A DNA stretch of 64,000 nucleotides from Limosilactobacillus difficilis. Its GTDB lineage: Bacteria; Bacillota; Bacilli; Lactobacillales; Lactobacillaceae. Every line of letters starts with the position of its first letter. Positions within the stretch are counted from its first letter, which is position 1. Position numbers and translations under genes: made by a program. Where the stretch lies: contig NZ_CANDNU010000002.1 in NCBI RefSeq assembly GCF_947387495.1, forward strand, positions 1-64,000, given 5' to 3'. Below, in pieces: positions 52,810 through 61,554 of this stretch. The notes beneath the pieces are model-generated. The model did no database searches. It was not told the origin of the DNA and saw only the letters and a program-made list of their open reading frames with translations.

Positions 52810-55488
52810 TTAGTTGTGCCGCCGTTTGCTGGTTCCCAGCATCATTGCCAGTCCAGTCATTGCCAAGCCTGCAAGGCCCAACACAGCTGCCTGATCATTG
52901 CCTGTCTGCGGCAGTTTTTGTGTCTGGCTGTTAGATTGAGCTGTGCCCTGTACTGGCGCTACCGTAGTCTTCGTCATTGCTGTCTGCGTTGACGTTGCGC
53001 TCGGAACATTATCTTGTTGCAGCTGTGTTTGTTTGCCCTGGTCGCTTGGTTTGTTTGGTGTCGTTGGTGTTGTCTTGCCGCCATTATCGCTCGGTTGATT
53101 TGGCTGCGTCTTGCCGCCGTTATCACTCGGCTTGTTCGGTTCAACCGCATCAGCCACGTAGTAGACATCGACCGTCGAACTGGCCGTATCAGCCGTGACG
53201 TTGTTTTCTGCTGCCACTTCAGTAACGGTCTGCCCGTTCAGGGTTGCATGATAGCCGTTCAGTACTGGGATTGTGTAGGCAGCAAAACCATCGTTGCCGT
53301 CAGTCGTCCAGTTACCATAAGTCGTCTGCCCATTGGTCGTCGTATTAGTCCGGTTAAAGTGAACCGTCTGAATCGTCGGTACAACTCCGCCATCTGGTTC
53401 ATGGAGATTAATCGTCCGGGTGACGGCACGGGTTTCCGTCGTTTCTGTCGTGTCGCTTGGCTTATTAGCATCAGCCGTGTAGTAAACATCAACCGTCACA
53501 TTGTTGCTGTTGTGGTTGACCGTCAGGAAAGGAACTTCAGTAACGGTTTGGCCATCGATGGTGGCATGGTAACCACTGATTGTTGGAATCTCGTAAGCCG
53601 TCAGCGTCTGGTTGCCCGATGGGGTCCAGTTGTCGTAGACAGTACTGTCAATTCGGGAAACAGTATGACTGAATGCCGCATTCTGGCTTTGCCGCGTGGT
53701 CGTCCCGTCTGGGTTGTGGAAAACGATTGTCCGGGTGACGTTCTTTGTTTCAGAAGAAATCACATCAAATTTAGGAACCACGTGAACCACAGAGTCCACT
53801 GAAACTGTTTCGCCATCAGCTAGTTTCAGGTTCAGGGTAATTGGGTAGTCGCCTTCAGTGTTCACGTCAACCCTGCCTGTGTAGCTCAAGTCACTCTCTT
53901 TGGCAGCTACTTCACGAGCCCCGTTCAATTGCTTAACCAGGGCAACGTTATCCAAGAAGTTCCACTTTTGACCAATGCCAGTGCCACTAGTCCGGTTGCC
54001 GATCTTGGTAACCCGGCCGCCGTATTCAACTGTTACTTCCTGGCCGGCCAAAAGACGGTGAACTTCAAGGTACATGGCCGGTGAAATCTTGATGCCAGCT
54101 TGTTGACCCTGGTGGAAGATCTGCAGATTAGAATTTACAGCTACCTTGCCGCCAAAATTATTGTAGGAGTAAAAATCCATAACCCCACTATTATCGGCTT
54201 TCAGGTTAAAGCTGTAGCCGTACTTGGACATCACCTTTTGCATTGCTGGCAGATCAATGTAGTACACTGACCCGGTCCACATCTCAGGATCGCTGGTATG
54301 GTCAGTCGTCTTTGCCAGGGCGTGCATCTGGTTGTTGTCCATCCGGGCCGGGTGGTAGTTGAGATAGCTAACGTTATTATTGCTGATCTTCATCGTGTCG
54401 GCATCGCTGCTGTTCTTAAGCATTTGGTAAATCGAAATCGGCAAGGTGGAGTAAGTGCCATTGGCGTTCCGGTAAGTGAGCAGGAAGTATTCGCCAAGGT
54501 GATCATTTAGGTTATAGGCTGGTGCGCCCACCCGCAACTGCAAGTCAGTGGAGTGGACAAAGTGTGCGCTGACCAGGAATAGGCTCTCCCCGACGTGGAA
54601 ACGGTTGGCCCAGTAGTTATTCGTCCCGTAGACAATGCTGCCGTTCAGCTTACTCTCATCGATCTTCAGCGGAATGACAACGTTCATACTCTAGCCCGCC
54701 GCCAGATCAGCATCAACTTTGACATAGATCACCTTTGACCAGTCAAAATCATTCGGCAGTTGGTTAATGTTCTTGTAGACCCCATTGCCCAGCGAATAGG
54801 AAATCATAACGTTAGTGCCGCCATTAACCGTCAGACCCTTGCGAGGATCAAAGCGGGAACTATCGAGGGTGATGTCCTTATAAACTTCTGACATCGATTC
54901 GTGGTTCCGTTCCAGTGGCAGGAAGTAAACAGCATCCACATGCTTCGTTTCATTAGAATTGTTGACGATTACACCATGGGCATCCATCGTGCTACTTTTC
55001 GCCGGGTTGACAATCGCCTGTTCAGTTTGTCCAGAATTGTTGGTGCCGCTAAAAGGCGTCCGAACTGATGAATCAGGAGTCGAAACATAAGCGCCATGGG
55101 CAATTCCTTCATCGGTAACTGTCGGGGTTGTCGACTGGTTATCGTAGGCCGGATTGCTGATAATTGCCGGTGCAGCTTGGCTCGCTTGAGCTTGTTTCGA
55201 AGTCCCAGCGTTGTTGCCGGTCGTGGCTGGTTTAATCGTTTGATTATTATTTGTGCTTTGTGTCGTGGCTGTATTGGCAGCATTATTATTGCTAGTAGTA
55301 TTCTCACTAGTATTAGTTGCTACTACTGGTTTAGCGGCCACCGGAATCGTGGTCGAATTGCTATCAGCGTGAGCTGTATTATCAGCATTGGCAAGACCAA
55401 TCATGGTCAGACCAATCATCACGGACGCAGCCCCAACACCCAGCTTGCGCAATTTTTGATTAGATAATTGTTTGCTGTTCTGCATCAT
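52810..55488 (-). pseudogene. LPXTG mucus-binding-type adhesin, interrupted by in-frame TAG
   Basis: One reading frame of 892 codons, interrupted only by TAG at 54693-54691 (codon 266); the frame resumes at once (AGT ATG AAC). The N-terminal half has a YSIRK-like signal (KLRKLGVGAASVMIGL) and a Ser/Thr/Asn-rich region. The second half has a beta-rich domain, two MucBP-like repeats of about 105 residues (NGYHAT/SGYHATI, DGQTVTEV, VDVYY), a Pro/Lys/Asn-rich wall-spanning tail and LPQTG with hydrophobic segment and KRRHN. As written, the product would be a 265-residue secreted fragment without anchor. Original codon was probably CAG (Gln), giving AAGQSMNVV. Confidence 0.88.
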
Positions 55489-55568
55489 GATTAATTACTC
55501 TTCCATAAATTCTATGATATCTACTTTTTGGCTTTATCTATATAATGATAACTTTCCTTACATTTCTA

Positions 55569-55596
55569 ATCATAACACTTTTTAGACCACTTTCAA
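55569..55596 (-). promoter_or_regulatory. Adhesin promoter
   Basis: Minus strand TTGAAA, 16 bases, TATGAT with TG extension, about 80 bases before the adhesin start. Confidence 0.55.
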
Positions 55597-55730
55597 CCCT
55601 ATCTCCATACCACCATCGCCCAGTTAATCTACGATAGTTCACCACTTGTTTTCTCAATCATGCTTGCCTTCTAGTCCGCTTTAAGCCCTATACTGGTCTC
55701 AGCAATCAAATATTAGGAGGACTGCTTTCA

Positions 55731-56225
55731 ATGGCTAATAAAATTTTAGTTGCTTATTATTCCCAATCTGGTAACACCAAGCGGTTAGCCCAGGCAATTG
55801 CCACAAACTACCACGCCGACCTGCATGAAATCAACGAAGTCGCAGGCACTTTTCCTGACGATATGTACGCGACTGACGACGTCTTCAAGCAACAATTGAA
55901 TGACCACCAGCTACCGGCTCTAGCAAGTCAGCTGACCAATGCTAGTCAATATGACCTGATTTTGGTCGGCGGTCCGGTCTGGGACGCCACCGTCTCATCA
56001 CCAGTCCGCACCTTCATCAATCAATTAGCAGGTTTTACCGGGCAAGTCGCCGACTTTTCGAGTGCCTTCAGCCAAACTGGCGCTTATGAACAGGACTTTG
56101 GCAAACTAGCCCGGCAAGCCGGATTGACCACCATCAGTAATGGTTTACACGTTAACGGCTCGCGGGTCAGCACCGGCCAGCTGCAAAAGTGGCGCCGTGA
56201 ACTAGACCGCTATACCGATCTTTAG
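55731..56225 (+). CDS. Flavodoxin
   Basis: A 164-residue cytoplasmic FMN protein. The phosphate-binding loop YYSQSGNTKRLA is at the N-terminus, and VGGPVWDATVSSPVRTF supplies the second flavin loop. It is a low-potential electron carrier or quinone-reductase-like flavodoxin; the partner is unknown. AGGAGG precedes ATG. Single-gene unit; the next promoter overlaps its stop codon. Confidence 0.9.
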   Translation: MANKILVAYYSQSGNTKRLAQAIATNYHADLHEINEVAGTFPDDMYATDDVFKQQLNDHQLPALASQLTNASQYDLILVGGPVWDATVSSPVRTFINQLAGFTGQVADFSSAFSQTGAYEQDFGKLARQAGLTTISNGLHVNGSRVSTGQLQKWRRELDRYTDL

Positions 56226-56254
56226 TTGACAGATATTCTTCAAGCAAGTAACAT
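56226..56254 (+). promoter_or_regulatory. Promoter of the uracil permease leader
   Basis: TTGACA, 17 bases, TAACAT, beginning one base past the flavodoxin stop codon. Confidence 0.7.
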
Positions 56255-56260
56255 TAACTC

Positions 56261-56376
56261 TCGAAACGACATCCTTTAACAAAGTCCAGTGAGGCTTTCA
56301 AGGCACGGCAAAATCAAATATCCTCGTGAGAATGAATTGACAACCTTGGGTCCGCGGACTACAAGGTTGTTTTTTT
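56261..56376 (+). promoter_or_regulatory. PyrR-dependent attenuator
   Basis: The leader contains AGTCCAGTGAGGCT (56283-56296), matching the PyrR-binding loop consensus ARUCCNGNGAGGYU, then an intrinsic terminator CAACCTTG/CAAGGTTG with eight T (56341-56376). In Bacillus and lactobacilli, UMP-bound PyrR stabilises this binding loop and favours the terminator, shutting down pyrimidine genes when UMP is high. Confidence 0.88.
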
Positions 56377-56392
56377 ATGAAGGAGGAAAATG

Positions 56393-57706
56393 ATGGCACA
56401 CCGTGATAACGTCGTCTTAGACGTCAACGAGAGGCCTAAACCGGGACAATGGTTTGGCCTTTCCTTACAACATATGTTTTCCATGTTCGGCTCAACCGTC
56501 CTTGTGCCAATCCTGGTAGGGTTAAACCCCGGGATTGCCCTATTCAGTTCGGGGGTTGGGACGCTCATGTACCTTTTGATTACCAGGCACAAAATCCCCG
56601 CTTACATGGGCTCTAGTTTTTCGTTTGTCGTGCCGATGATGGCTTTGATGAAATCCACCGGTTATCCGGGAATCGCCCAAGGGACTGTCGCCGTGGGTTG
56701 CGTCTACTTAATTGTTTCGTTAATTGTTTCCATGGTCGGTTCCGACTGGATTGACAAGGTCCTGCCGCCGATCATCGTCGGGCCAGTGGTCGTCGTCATT
56801 GGTCTCTCCCTGGCCAGCACGGCCGCCAAGGACGCCACGATTAATTCCGTGACCGGCAAGTACGACTTGAAGTTCTTCGCCGTCGCGATGATAACGATGC
56901 TGCTGACGATCATCTTCAACATGTACTTCAAGGGCTTTTTAGGCCTGATTCCGATTCTGATGGGTATCGTCTTCGGTTACGGCGTTGCCTGCCTCTTTGG
57001 CATTGTCAATTTTGCCCCCGTCGCCCGGGCCCACTGGTTCAGCCTGCCAGCTTTCCAGATCCCCTTCATCCAGTACCATCCCCAATTTTACTGGGGTGCG
57101 ATCCTGAGCATGGCGCCGATCGCCTTCGTCACTATGACCGAACACCTCGGCCACATCATGGTGCTCAATGAACTGACGGAACGCAACTTCTTCAAGGATC
57201 CTGGCCTTAACCACACTCTTGCCGGTGACGGGACGGCTTCAATCATTGCCGGTTTCGTTGGGGGCCCGCCGGTCACCAGCTATGGTGAAAACATCGGAGT
57301 GATCGCGATCACCAAGGTGCAATCCGTTTACGTGATCGCCGGAGCGGCGCTGTTTGCCATCTTCTTCAGCTTTGTTGGCAAGCTCAGTGCCCTGATCGAA
57401 ACCATCCCGATGCCCGTTATCGGGGGGATTTCCTTCCTGCTCTTCGGGGTGATTGCTTCTAGCGGGCTGCGGGTAATGATCGAAAATCACCTGGACTTCA
57501 ACAAGAAGCGGAATTTAATGATCGCTTCAGTCATCTTGGTTATCGGGATCGGGAACGCCTACCTCAAGCTCGGTCAGTACCAGTTCTCAGGTCTGGCCGT
57601 TGCGGCGATCCTGGGAATCATCCTGAACCTGGTCCTGCCGCAAGAAGCGCGCAGCGAACGCGAAATGGCGGCCAAGAATCAACAAAAAGATGTGGCTGCT
57701 AAGTAA
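56393..57706 (+). CDS. pyrP: Uracil permease
   Basis: A 437-residue NCS2/UraA family transporter with about 14 membrane segments. Family segments LQHMFSMFGSTVLVPILVGL, AYMGSSFSFV, MTEHLGHI, GDGTASIIAGFVGGPPVTSYGEN are present. Uptake of uracil by proton symport is the family role and the PyrR attenuator confirms a pyrimidine substrate. Two adjacent ATG codons exist (56390, 56393); 56393 is better spaced from AAGGAGG. Confidence 0.95.
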   Translation: MAHRDNVVLDVNERPKPGQWFGLSLQHMFSMFGSTVLVPILVGLNPGIALFSSGVGTLMYLLITRHKIPAYMGSSFSFVVPMMALMKSTGYPGIAQGTVAVGCVYLIVSLIVSMVGSDWIDKVLPPIIVGPVVVVIGLSLASTAAKDATINSVTGKYDLKFFAVAMITMLLTIIFNMYFKGFLGLIPILMGIVFGYGVACLFGIVNFAPVARAHWFSLPAFQIPFIQYHPQFYWGAILSMAPIAFVTMTEHLGHIMVLNELTERNFFKDPGLNHTLAGDGTASIIAGFVGGPPVTSYGENIGVIAITKVQSVYVIAGAALFAIFFSFVGKLSALIETIPMPVIGGISFLLFGVIASSGLRVMIENHLDFNKKRNLMIASVILVIGIGNAYLKLGQYQFSGLAVAAILGIILNLVLPQEARSEREMAAKNQQKDVAAK

Positions 57707-57723
57707 GTCGCAGAAAATAAAAA

Positions 57724-57793
57724 AGAGACTGGTTGATGCGTACCCCAAAGTTTGAAATCGACTTTGGGGTATTTTTTTACCAGTCTCTTTTCT
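57724..57793. terminator. Nested bidirectional terminator
   Basis: An inner hairpin TACCCCAAAGT/ACTTTGGGGTA with seven T terminates the permease transcript. An outer stem AAAAGAGACTGGT/ACCAGTCTCTTTT wraps it and serves the convergent minus-strand acetyltransferase. Confidence 0.85.
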
Positions 57794-57822
57794 TTATATC
57801 ATCAGCACCGCGGTGCTTGTGC

Positions 57823-58455
57823 TTAATCTCCATAATGGTATGTTCCGGCTGAATCAGCCCGGTTCTGATAACGATCATCATGATGTAATGGCCGGATTAC
57901 CCTGGCCGGATTTCCGGCAGCAATCACGTTAGCCGGAATGTCGTTGACGACGATACTGCCAGCACCGATGATACTGTTGTCGCCAATCGTGACTCCACCG
58001 ACAACGGTAACAGCCGCCCCAAACCAAACGTTGTCGCCCACCGTAATCGGTCGGGCCTTGACGTAGCCAAGCCGCCGGCCGACCGGATCTTCAACGTGGT
58101 CGGAAGTATAGAAGCCGCACTTAGGACCAATCTTGACGTCATCGCCAAACTTAATCGGTGCACAATCCATAAAGAAGCCATCGTAATTGGCAAAGAAATT
58201 GCGCCCCAGATAAATATTGCGCCCAAATTCGACGTGAACATCCGGAAGAACCGTGAAGTTGTCACCAGACGTTTGGGCAAAAAGCTGCCGCAAAAGTCCT
58301 TGATCCGCCTTACCGCTTTGTTTGTAAGCCCAATTGTAACGCCGGCAGCATTCCAGGGCCCAATTCCGGACCGCCGTCAAAGTCGGATTCATATCATCGT
58401 AAGGATGGCCGGTATTCACCCGGGCCAAAACCTTACTGATTAGTTGTTCGTCCAT
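57823..58455 (-). CDS. Sugar O-acetyltransferase (maltose/galactoside type)
   Basis: A 210-residue hexapeptide-repeat acetyltransferase, with the N-terminal MAC domain (VLARVNTGHPYDDMNPTL) and left-handed beta-helix ending GAGSIVVNDIPANVIAAGNPARVIRP. The Lac/Mal O-acetyltransferase family acetylates sugars with acetyl-CoA, perhaps for detoxification. Catalytic His lies in FYTSDHVED. It is 21 bases after the DUF915 hydrolase, so co-transcribed. Confidence 0.93.
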   Translation of the reverse strand: MDEQLISKVLARVNTGHPYDDMNPTLTAVRNWALECCRRYNWAYKQSGKADQGLLRQLFAQTSGDNFTVLPDVHVEFGRNIYLGRNFFANYDGFFMDCAPIKFGDDVKIGPKCGFYTSDHVEDPVGRRLGYVKARPITVGDNVWFGAAVTVVGGVTIGDNSIIGAGSIVVNDIPANVIAAGNPARVIRPLHHDDRYQNRADSAGTYHYGD

Positions 58456-58476
58456 GTCTTTGTCTCCCTTGCTAAC

Positions 58477-59313
58477 TTATTTATTCCACAAGAACTTGAT
58501 CAATGCCCGGTCGACTTGGGGATTCGAGTGCAGTTTGCTGTGCTGGGCCAGCGGACCGGTCATCTTCTTTTCCTGATAAGACTTAGCGCGACCATTGATC
58601 AGGTAGCGCAGGGTTTTGGACGAATTGTTTGGCACGGTGCCGTCAGTCTGGCCGCCCTTGTCACCGTAGATATTGAGCACCCGGGCGGTCTTCGCATAAG
58701 TCTGGCGCAGAACCAGCAACGGTTTGAAGCCCCGGTCCTCTTCTTCTGGCTTCCCATTGGCAGCAACTTTGATCGAACCATCAAAGCCGTTCCAGTGGCC
58801 AGCAATGTCGACGACCCGGTTAAGACGTGGCCGCTGACTACTGTTGGCATTGGCTGCCAGGTAGTAGGCAATATCCATGTTCCCCATCGAGTGGCCCACC
58901 AGGTTCATCTGCTTGAAGCGGTAGCGATTTTGGACCGCAGTGATGACGTTGGCGGCCCACTGCCCATCCTGCTTGAAGTTGGGGTTGCGGTTATTAGTGT
59001 ATTGAACCTGAATGATCGGGTTCTTCGTCCCCGCCGGAATCGTTCCCCGCAGGCGAACGTGACCATCTAGTCCAACGGTTGCCCGGATCACGGTCTTGGT
59101 CACCCCGGCACGTTTGGCGGCGTCAGTCATATGCTGTTCCGCGTGCGCACTGCTCCCGTAGCCGTGGAAGAAGAAGGTTGGGGTGCCGATCTGCGGGCGG
59201 TTAGCGACCGGCTTATATTGAGTTGCCATGTATCCCCGCACCTGACCGATCCCGAAGAGGGCCACCAGGACGACAATGATCGCCAACCAAACTTTGCTGT
59301 GTTTTCGCATCAT
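58477..59313 (-). CDS. DUF915 alpha/beta hydrolase, exported or membrane-anchored
   Basis: A 278-residue protein. A hydrophobic N-terminal segment (VWLAIIVVLVALFGIGQV) is followed by an alpha/beta hydrolase domain: oxyanion loop FFFHGYGSS, nucleophile elbow GHSMGN and a late His in AQHSKLHSN. DUF915 hydrolases are common in lactobacilli; substrate unknown. Start ATG 59313 or the adjacent 59310 after GAGG. Confidence 0.88.
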   Translation of the reverse strand: MMRKHSKVWLAIIVVLVALFGIGQVRGYMATQYKPVANRPQIGTPTFFFHGYGSSAHAEQHMTDAAKRAGVTKTVIRATVGLDGHVRLRGTIPAGTKNPIIQVQYTNNRNPNFKQDGQWAANVITAVQNRYRFKQMNLVGHSMGNMDIAYYLAANANSSQRPRLNRVVDIAGHWNGFDGSIKVAANGKPEEEDRGFKPLLVLRQTYAKTARVLNIYGDKGGQTDGTVPNNSSKTLRYLINGRAKSYQEKKMTGPLAQHSKLHSNPQVDRALIKFLWNK

Positions 59314-59335
59314 TAAAACCTCTTTTCTTTCCACT

Positions 59336-59364
59336 AAAATACTCTTCTTTGCAGCCCACAACAA
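59336..59364 (-). promoter_or_regulatory. Promoter of the hydrolase-acetyltransferase pair
   Basis: Minus strand TTGTTG, 17 bases, TATTTT, divergent from the exported-flavodoxin promoter. Confidence 0.45.
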
Positions 59365-59392
59365 GATTTTCTCCTTTTTTCCATTCCTGGTC

Positions 59393-59421
59393 TTGCCTTG
59401 AAGTTCACTCCAAGGTATAGA
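59393..59421 (+). promoter_or_regulatory. Promoter of the exported flavodoxin
   Basis: TTGCCT, 17 bases, TATAGA. The spacer carries an imperfect inverted repeat CCTTG-N10-CAAGG. Confidence 0.5.
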
Positions 59422-59426
59422 ATCAG

Positions 59427-59444
59427 TTCAATCAAATGATTGAA
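59427..59444. promoter_or_regulatory. Palindromic operator candidate
   Basis: TTCAATCA-AA-TGATTGAA, two 8-base arms with a 2-base centre, at the expected transcription start. A 2-base loop is too small for an RNA hairpin, so a dimeric repressor site is more likely. The regulator is unknown. Confidence 0.5.
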
Positions 59445-59458
59445 GGGAGTCCTTTTTC

Positions 59459-60073
59459 ATGAAAAAACTAATGAAGTTCATCCTCGCTGCAGTCGCAGCC
59501 TTCGGAATTTTTGCGCTGGCCAGTCAACCGGCTAACGCCGCCACGAACAAAGACGGCAAGAACAAGGTCCTCATCGTGTACTTTTCCCGGACAAAAGAGG
59601 TCTACAATGGTCCCCTCAAGGTCGGAAACACGAAACGGATTGCCGACGACATTCAAAAACGGACTGGCGGCACCGAATACGAAATCGTCCCCAAGAAGCC
59701 TTACCCCAACAGCTACAACAAAACCACTCAGGTAGCGCGTCGTGAACAGCAAAATAATGCCCGGCCAGCGATCAAAAACAAGCTGCCCAACGTCAAGAAG
59801 TACTCAACTGTCTTCATCGGCTCCCCAATTTGGTGGAGTCAGTACCCGATGATCATCCGGACCTTTATGGACAAGGAACCAGCCCTAAACTCCAGTTCTA
59901 AGACCATCATTCCGTTCACTACGGCTGAAGGTTCTGGCCTGGGCAACACGGCTTCAACCATCAAGAAAGCCTTCCCAAAGGCTAAGACCCAGAAGGGCTT
60001 CACGGTTCGTGGCAGTCAAGCCGCCAGTGCTCAGGGCAAGGTTAACCGCTGGCTGAAGAGCCTTGGTTACTAA
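59459..60073 (+). CDS. Exported flavodoxin
   Basis: A 204-residue protein with a Sec signal peptide (KKLMKFILAAVAAFGIFALA, cleavage probably after ANA at about 27) and a flavodoxin_4-type domain: VYFSRTKEVYNG...VGNTKRIADDI binds FMN phosphate, and FIGSPIWWSQYPM is the second loop. It lacks a lipobox and LPXTG, so it is secreted or loosely held. It lies 15 bases before a membrane flavin oxidoreductase, its likely electron partner. Confidence 0.9.
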   Translation: MKKLMKFILAAVAAFGIFALASQPANAATNKDGKNKVLIVYFSRTKEVYNGPLKVGNTKRIADDIQKRTGGTEYEIVPKKPYPNSYNKTTQVARREQQNNARPAIKNKLPNVKKYSTVFIGSPIWWSQYPMIIRTFMDKEPALNSSSKTIIPFTTAEGSGLGNTASTIKKAFPKAKTQKGFTVRGSQAASAQGKVNRWLKSLGY

Positions 60074-60088
60074 TCATCGGTAAAGGAA

Positions 60089-61398
60089 GTGGCGCTTTTG
60101 CGGCAACGAAGCAAGTGGCAAAGCAGCATCATCTGGTTGTTTGTGATCATCATTTTGCCCATCCCGCTATTACTGTTGTTGAATCAGCAGCTAGTGGATA
60201 CGGCCTCACACCTGCGAGCAGCCGATACCGGCGTCCTCGCCTATAGCTGGTGGCTAGGTGCCACGATCCTGGCCGCCCGGCCGCACTGGCTCGTCGGTCG
60301 ACTCAATCTTAAGGCCGTCTACACAGTCCACGGGCTCCTCGGTCTGCTCGCCCTGGTCGCAGCGACTGTCCACCGTCAAAGCGAATTTTCCTTTCAGCCC
60401 TCGATTAAGCTGACAGGTAACATTGCCTGGTGGCTGTCCTTAGCAGGAATGATCGTGGCGATCATCTTCCTTTCCGGCTGGTTGATAGATTTTTGGCCAA
60501 CGCTCGCCCGCGCCAAGTCCTGGCTGTTGCGACACGGTCTGCGCCACCAGCTAGTCATGTGGCTACACCGTCTCAACTTAGTCTGTATCGCCCTGATTTG
60601 GCTGCACGTAAACCTGATCCCCCAAGTTAGTTCCTTGCGCGCTTTCATGACCGGCTTTAATCTTTCCACACTCATCACGGCCCTGATCTATGGCGCTAGC
60701 AAGGTCCTTCCCAACAGACGCAGTCAACGTGCCGTCGTTAAAGTCAACCAAGCATTGAACAGTGCGACACGGCGGCTAGTGGTGAATCTCAACCGTTCGT
60801 GCTCGATCCAGCCCGGAACCACTTTCTTCCTCCGCTTTCCTGGAGTCCACGGCCTTCGGGAAGCCCACCCTTTCTCGCTGGTTCAAGCCAGCAGCAGTGG
60901 GCAAGCTCAGGAATTAGAATTTATCATTCGGCAAAATGGCGATGACACCAAGCGACTGAGCCAGATCAAACCCGGCGCTCCCGTTGCAATCGAGGGACCC
61001 TTCGGTGACTTTGCTCGGCTCGTGGCTGAGGCCTTGCAGCAAGATCATCCCGTCGTTCTCTACGGAATGGGGACCGGGATTGCGCCCCTCCACAACCTCA
61101 GTCAGCATTTCGCCGGCCAGGGCCAATTGCACGTCATTTGGTCCTATTCGCGCGAAGCCGATCGCTTCCCAGCAATCGACCAGCAGTTGCGGACATTGGC
61201 GGCCACCGGCCACTTCAGTTACACCCCCGTCAAGGGCCGGATGACCACCGCGCGTTGGCAGCAGCTGTTGACGCCGCAAGAAATCGCTACGGGAGACTTG
61301 ATCATCGTGCCGGCCCGGCCGTGCTCCACGTTGAGGCCCAGCTGCAAAAACTTGGCCTCAAGCGCCAGCAACTGCATGATGAACGCTTAACCATGTAA
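60089..61398 (+). pseudogene. Ferric-reductase-like membrane flavin oxidoreductase, 3' frameshift
   Basis: About six N-terminal membrane segments with His residues (VYTVHGLLG, VAATVHRQ, MWLHRLNL, LIWLHVNL) resembling ferric reductase-like heme/quinone domains, then an FAD-binding domain (HPFSLVQASS, GPFGDF) and an NAD-binding start (LYGMGTGIAPL). At about 61308-61312 the frame shifts: after GDLIIV the present frame gives an unrelated tail ending at 61390, while frame +2 gives GPAVLHVEAQLQKLGLK...ER, the expected family C-terminus, ending at 61398. One base appears lost in a CG-rich run. Start GTG 60089 or TTG 60098, the latter better spaced from AAAGGA. Confidence 0.82.
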
Positions 61399-61423
61399 GT
61401 TGTCGCATTTGTACCAAAATAAT

Positions 61424-61468
61424 AGCTCGCTATGCCTCTTCTCGATGAGTATGGCGGGCTTTTTTGAA
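61424..61468 (+). terminator. Terminator after the oxidoreductase
   Basis: AGCTCGCTAT...GTATGGCGGGCT with wobble pairs, followed by TTTTTTG. Confidence 0.7.
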
Positions 61469-61508
61469 TCATTCCAAGCTAAATCGCTTCCGCCGCTGGT
61501 CAAAATTA

Positions 61509-61517
61509 TGCTATATT
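61509..61517 (+). promoter_or_regulatory. Extended -10 promoter of the DyP peroxidase
   Basis: TGCTATATT (TG-N-TATATT), about 38 bases before the start codon. Confidence 0.55.
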
Positions 61518-61554
61518 GGTCCTGTAGACAAGTAATCAGAAGGGGGCATTTTTT

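Noticed and set aside
57724-57793. Inverted repeat as a possible insertion sequence end
   Set aside because: It is a nested pair of terminators between convergent genes. No transposase or target duplication was seen.
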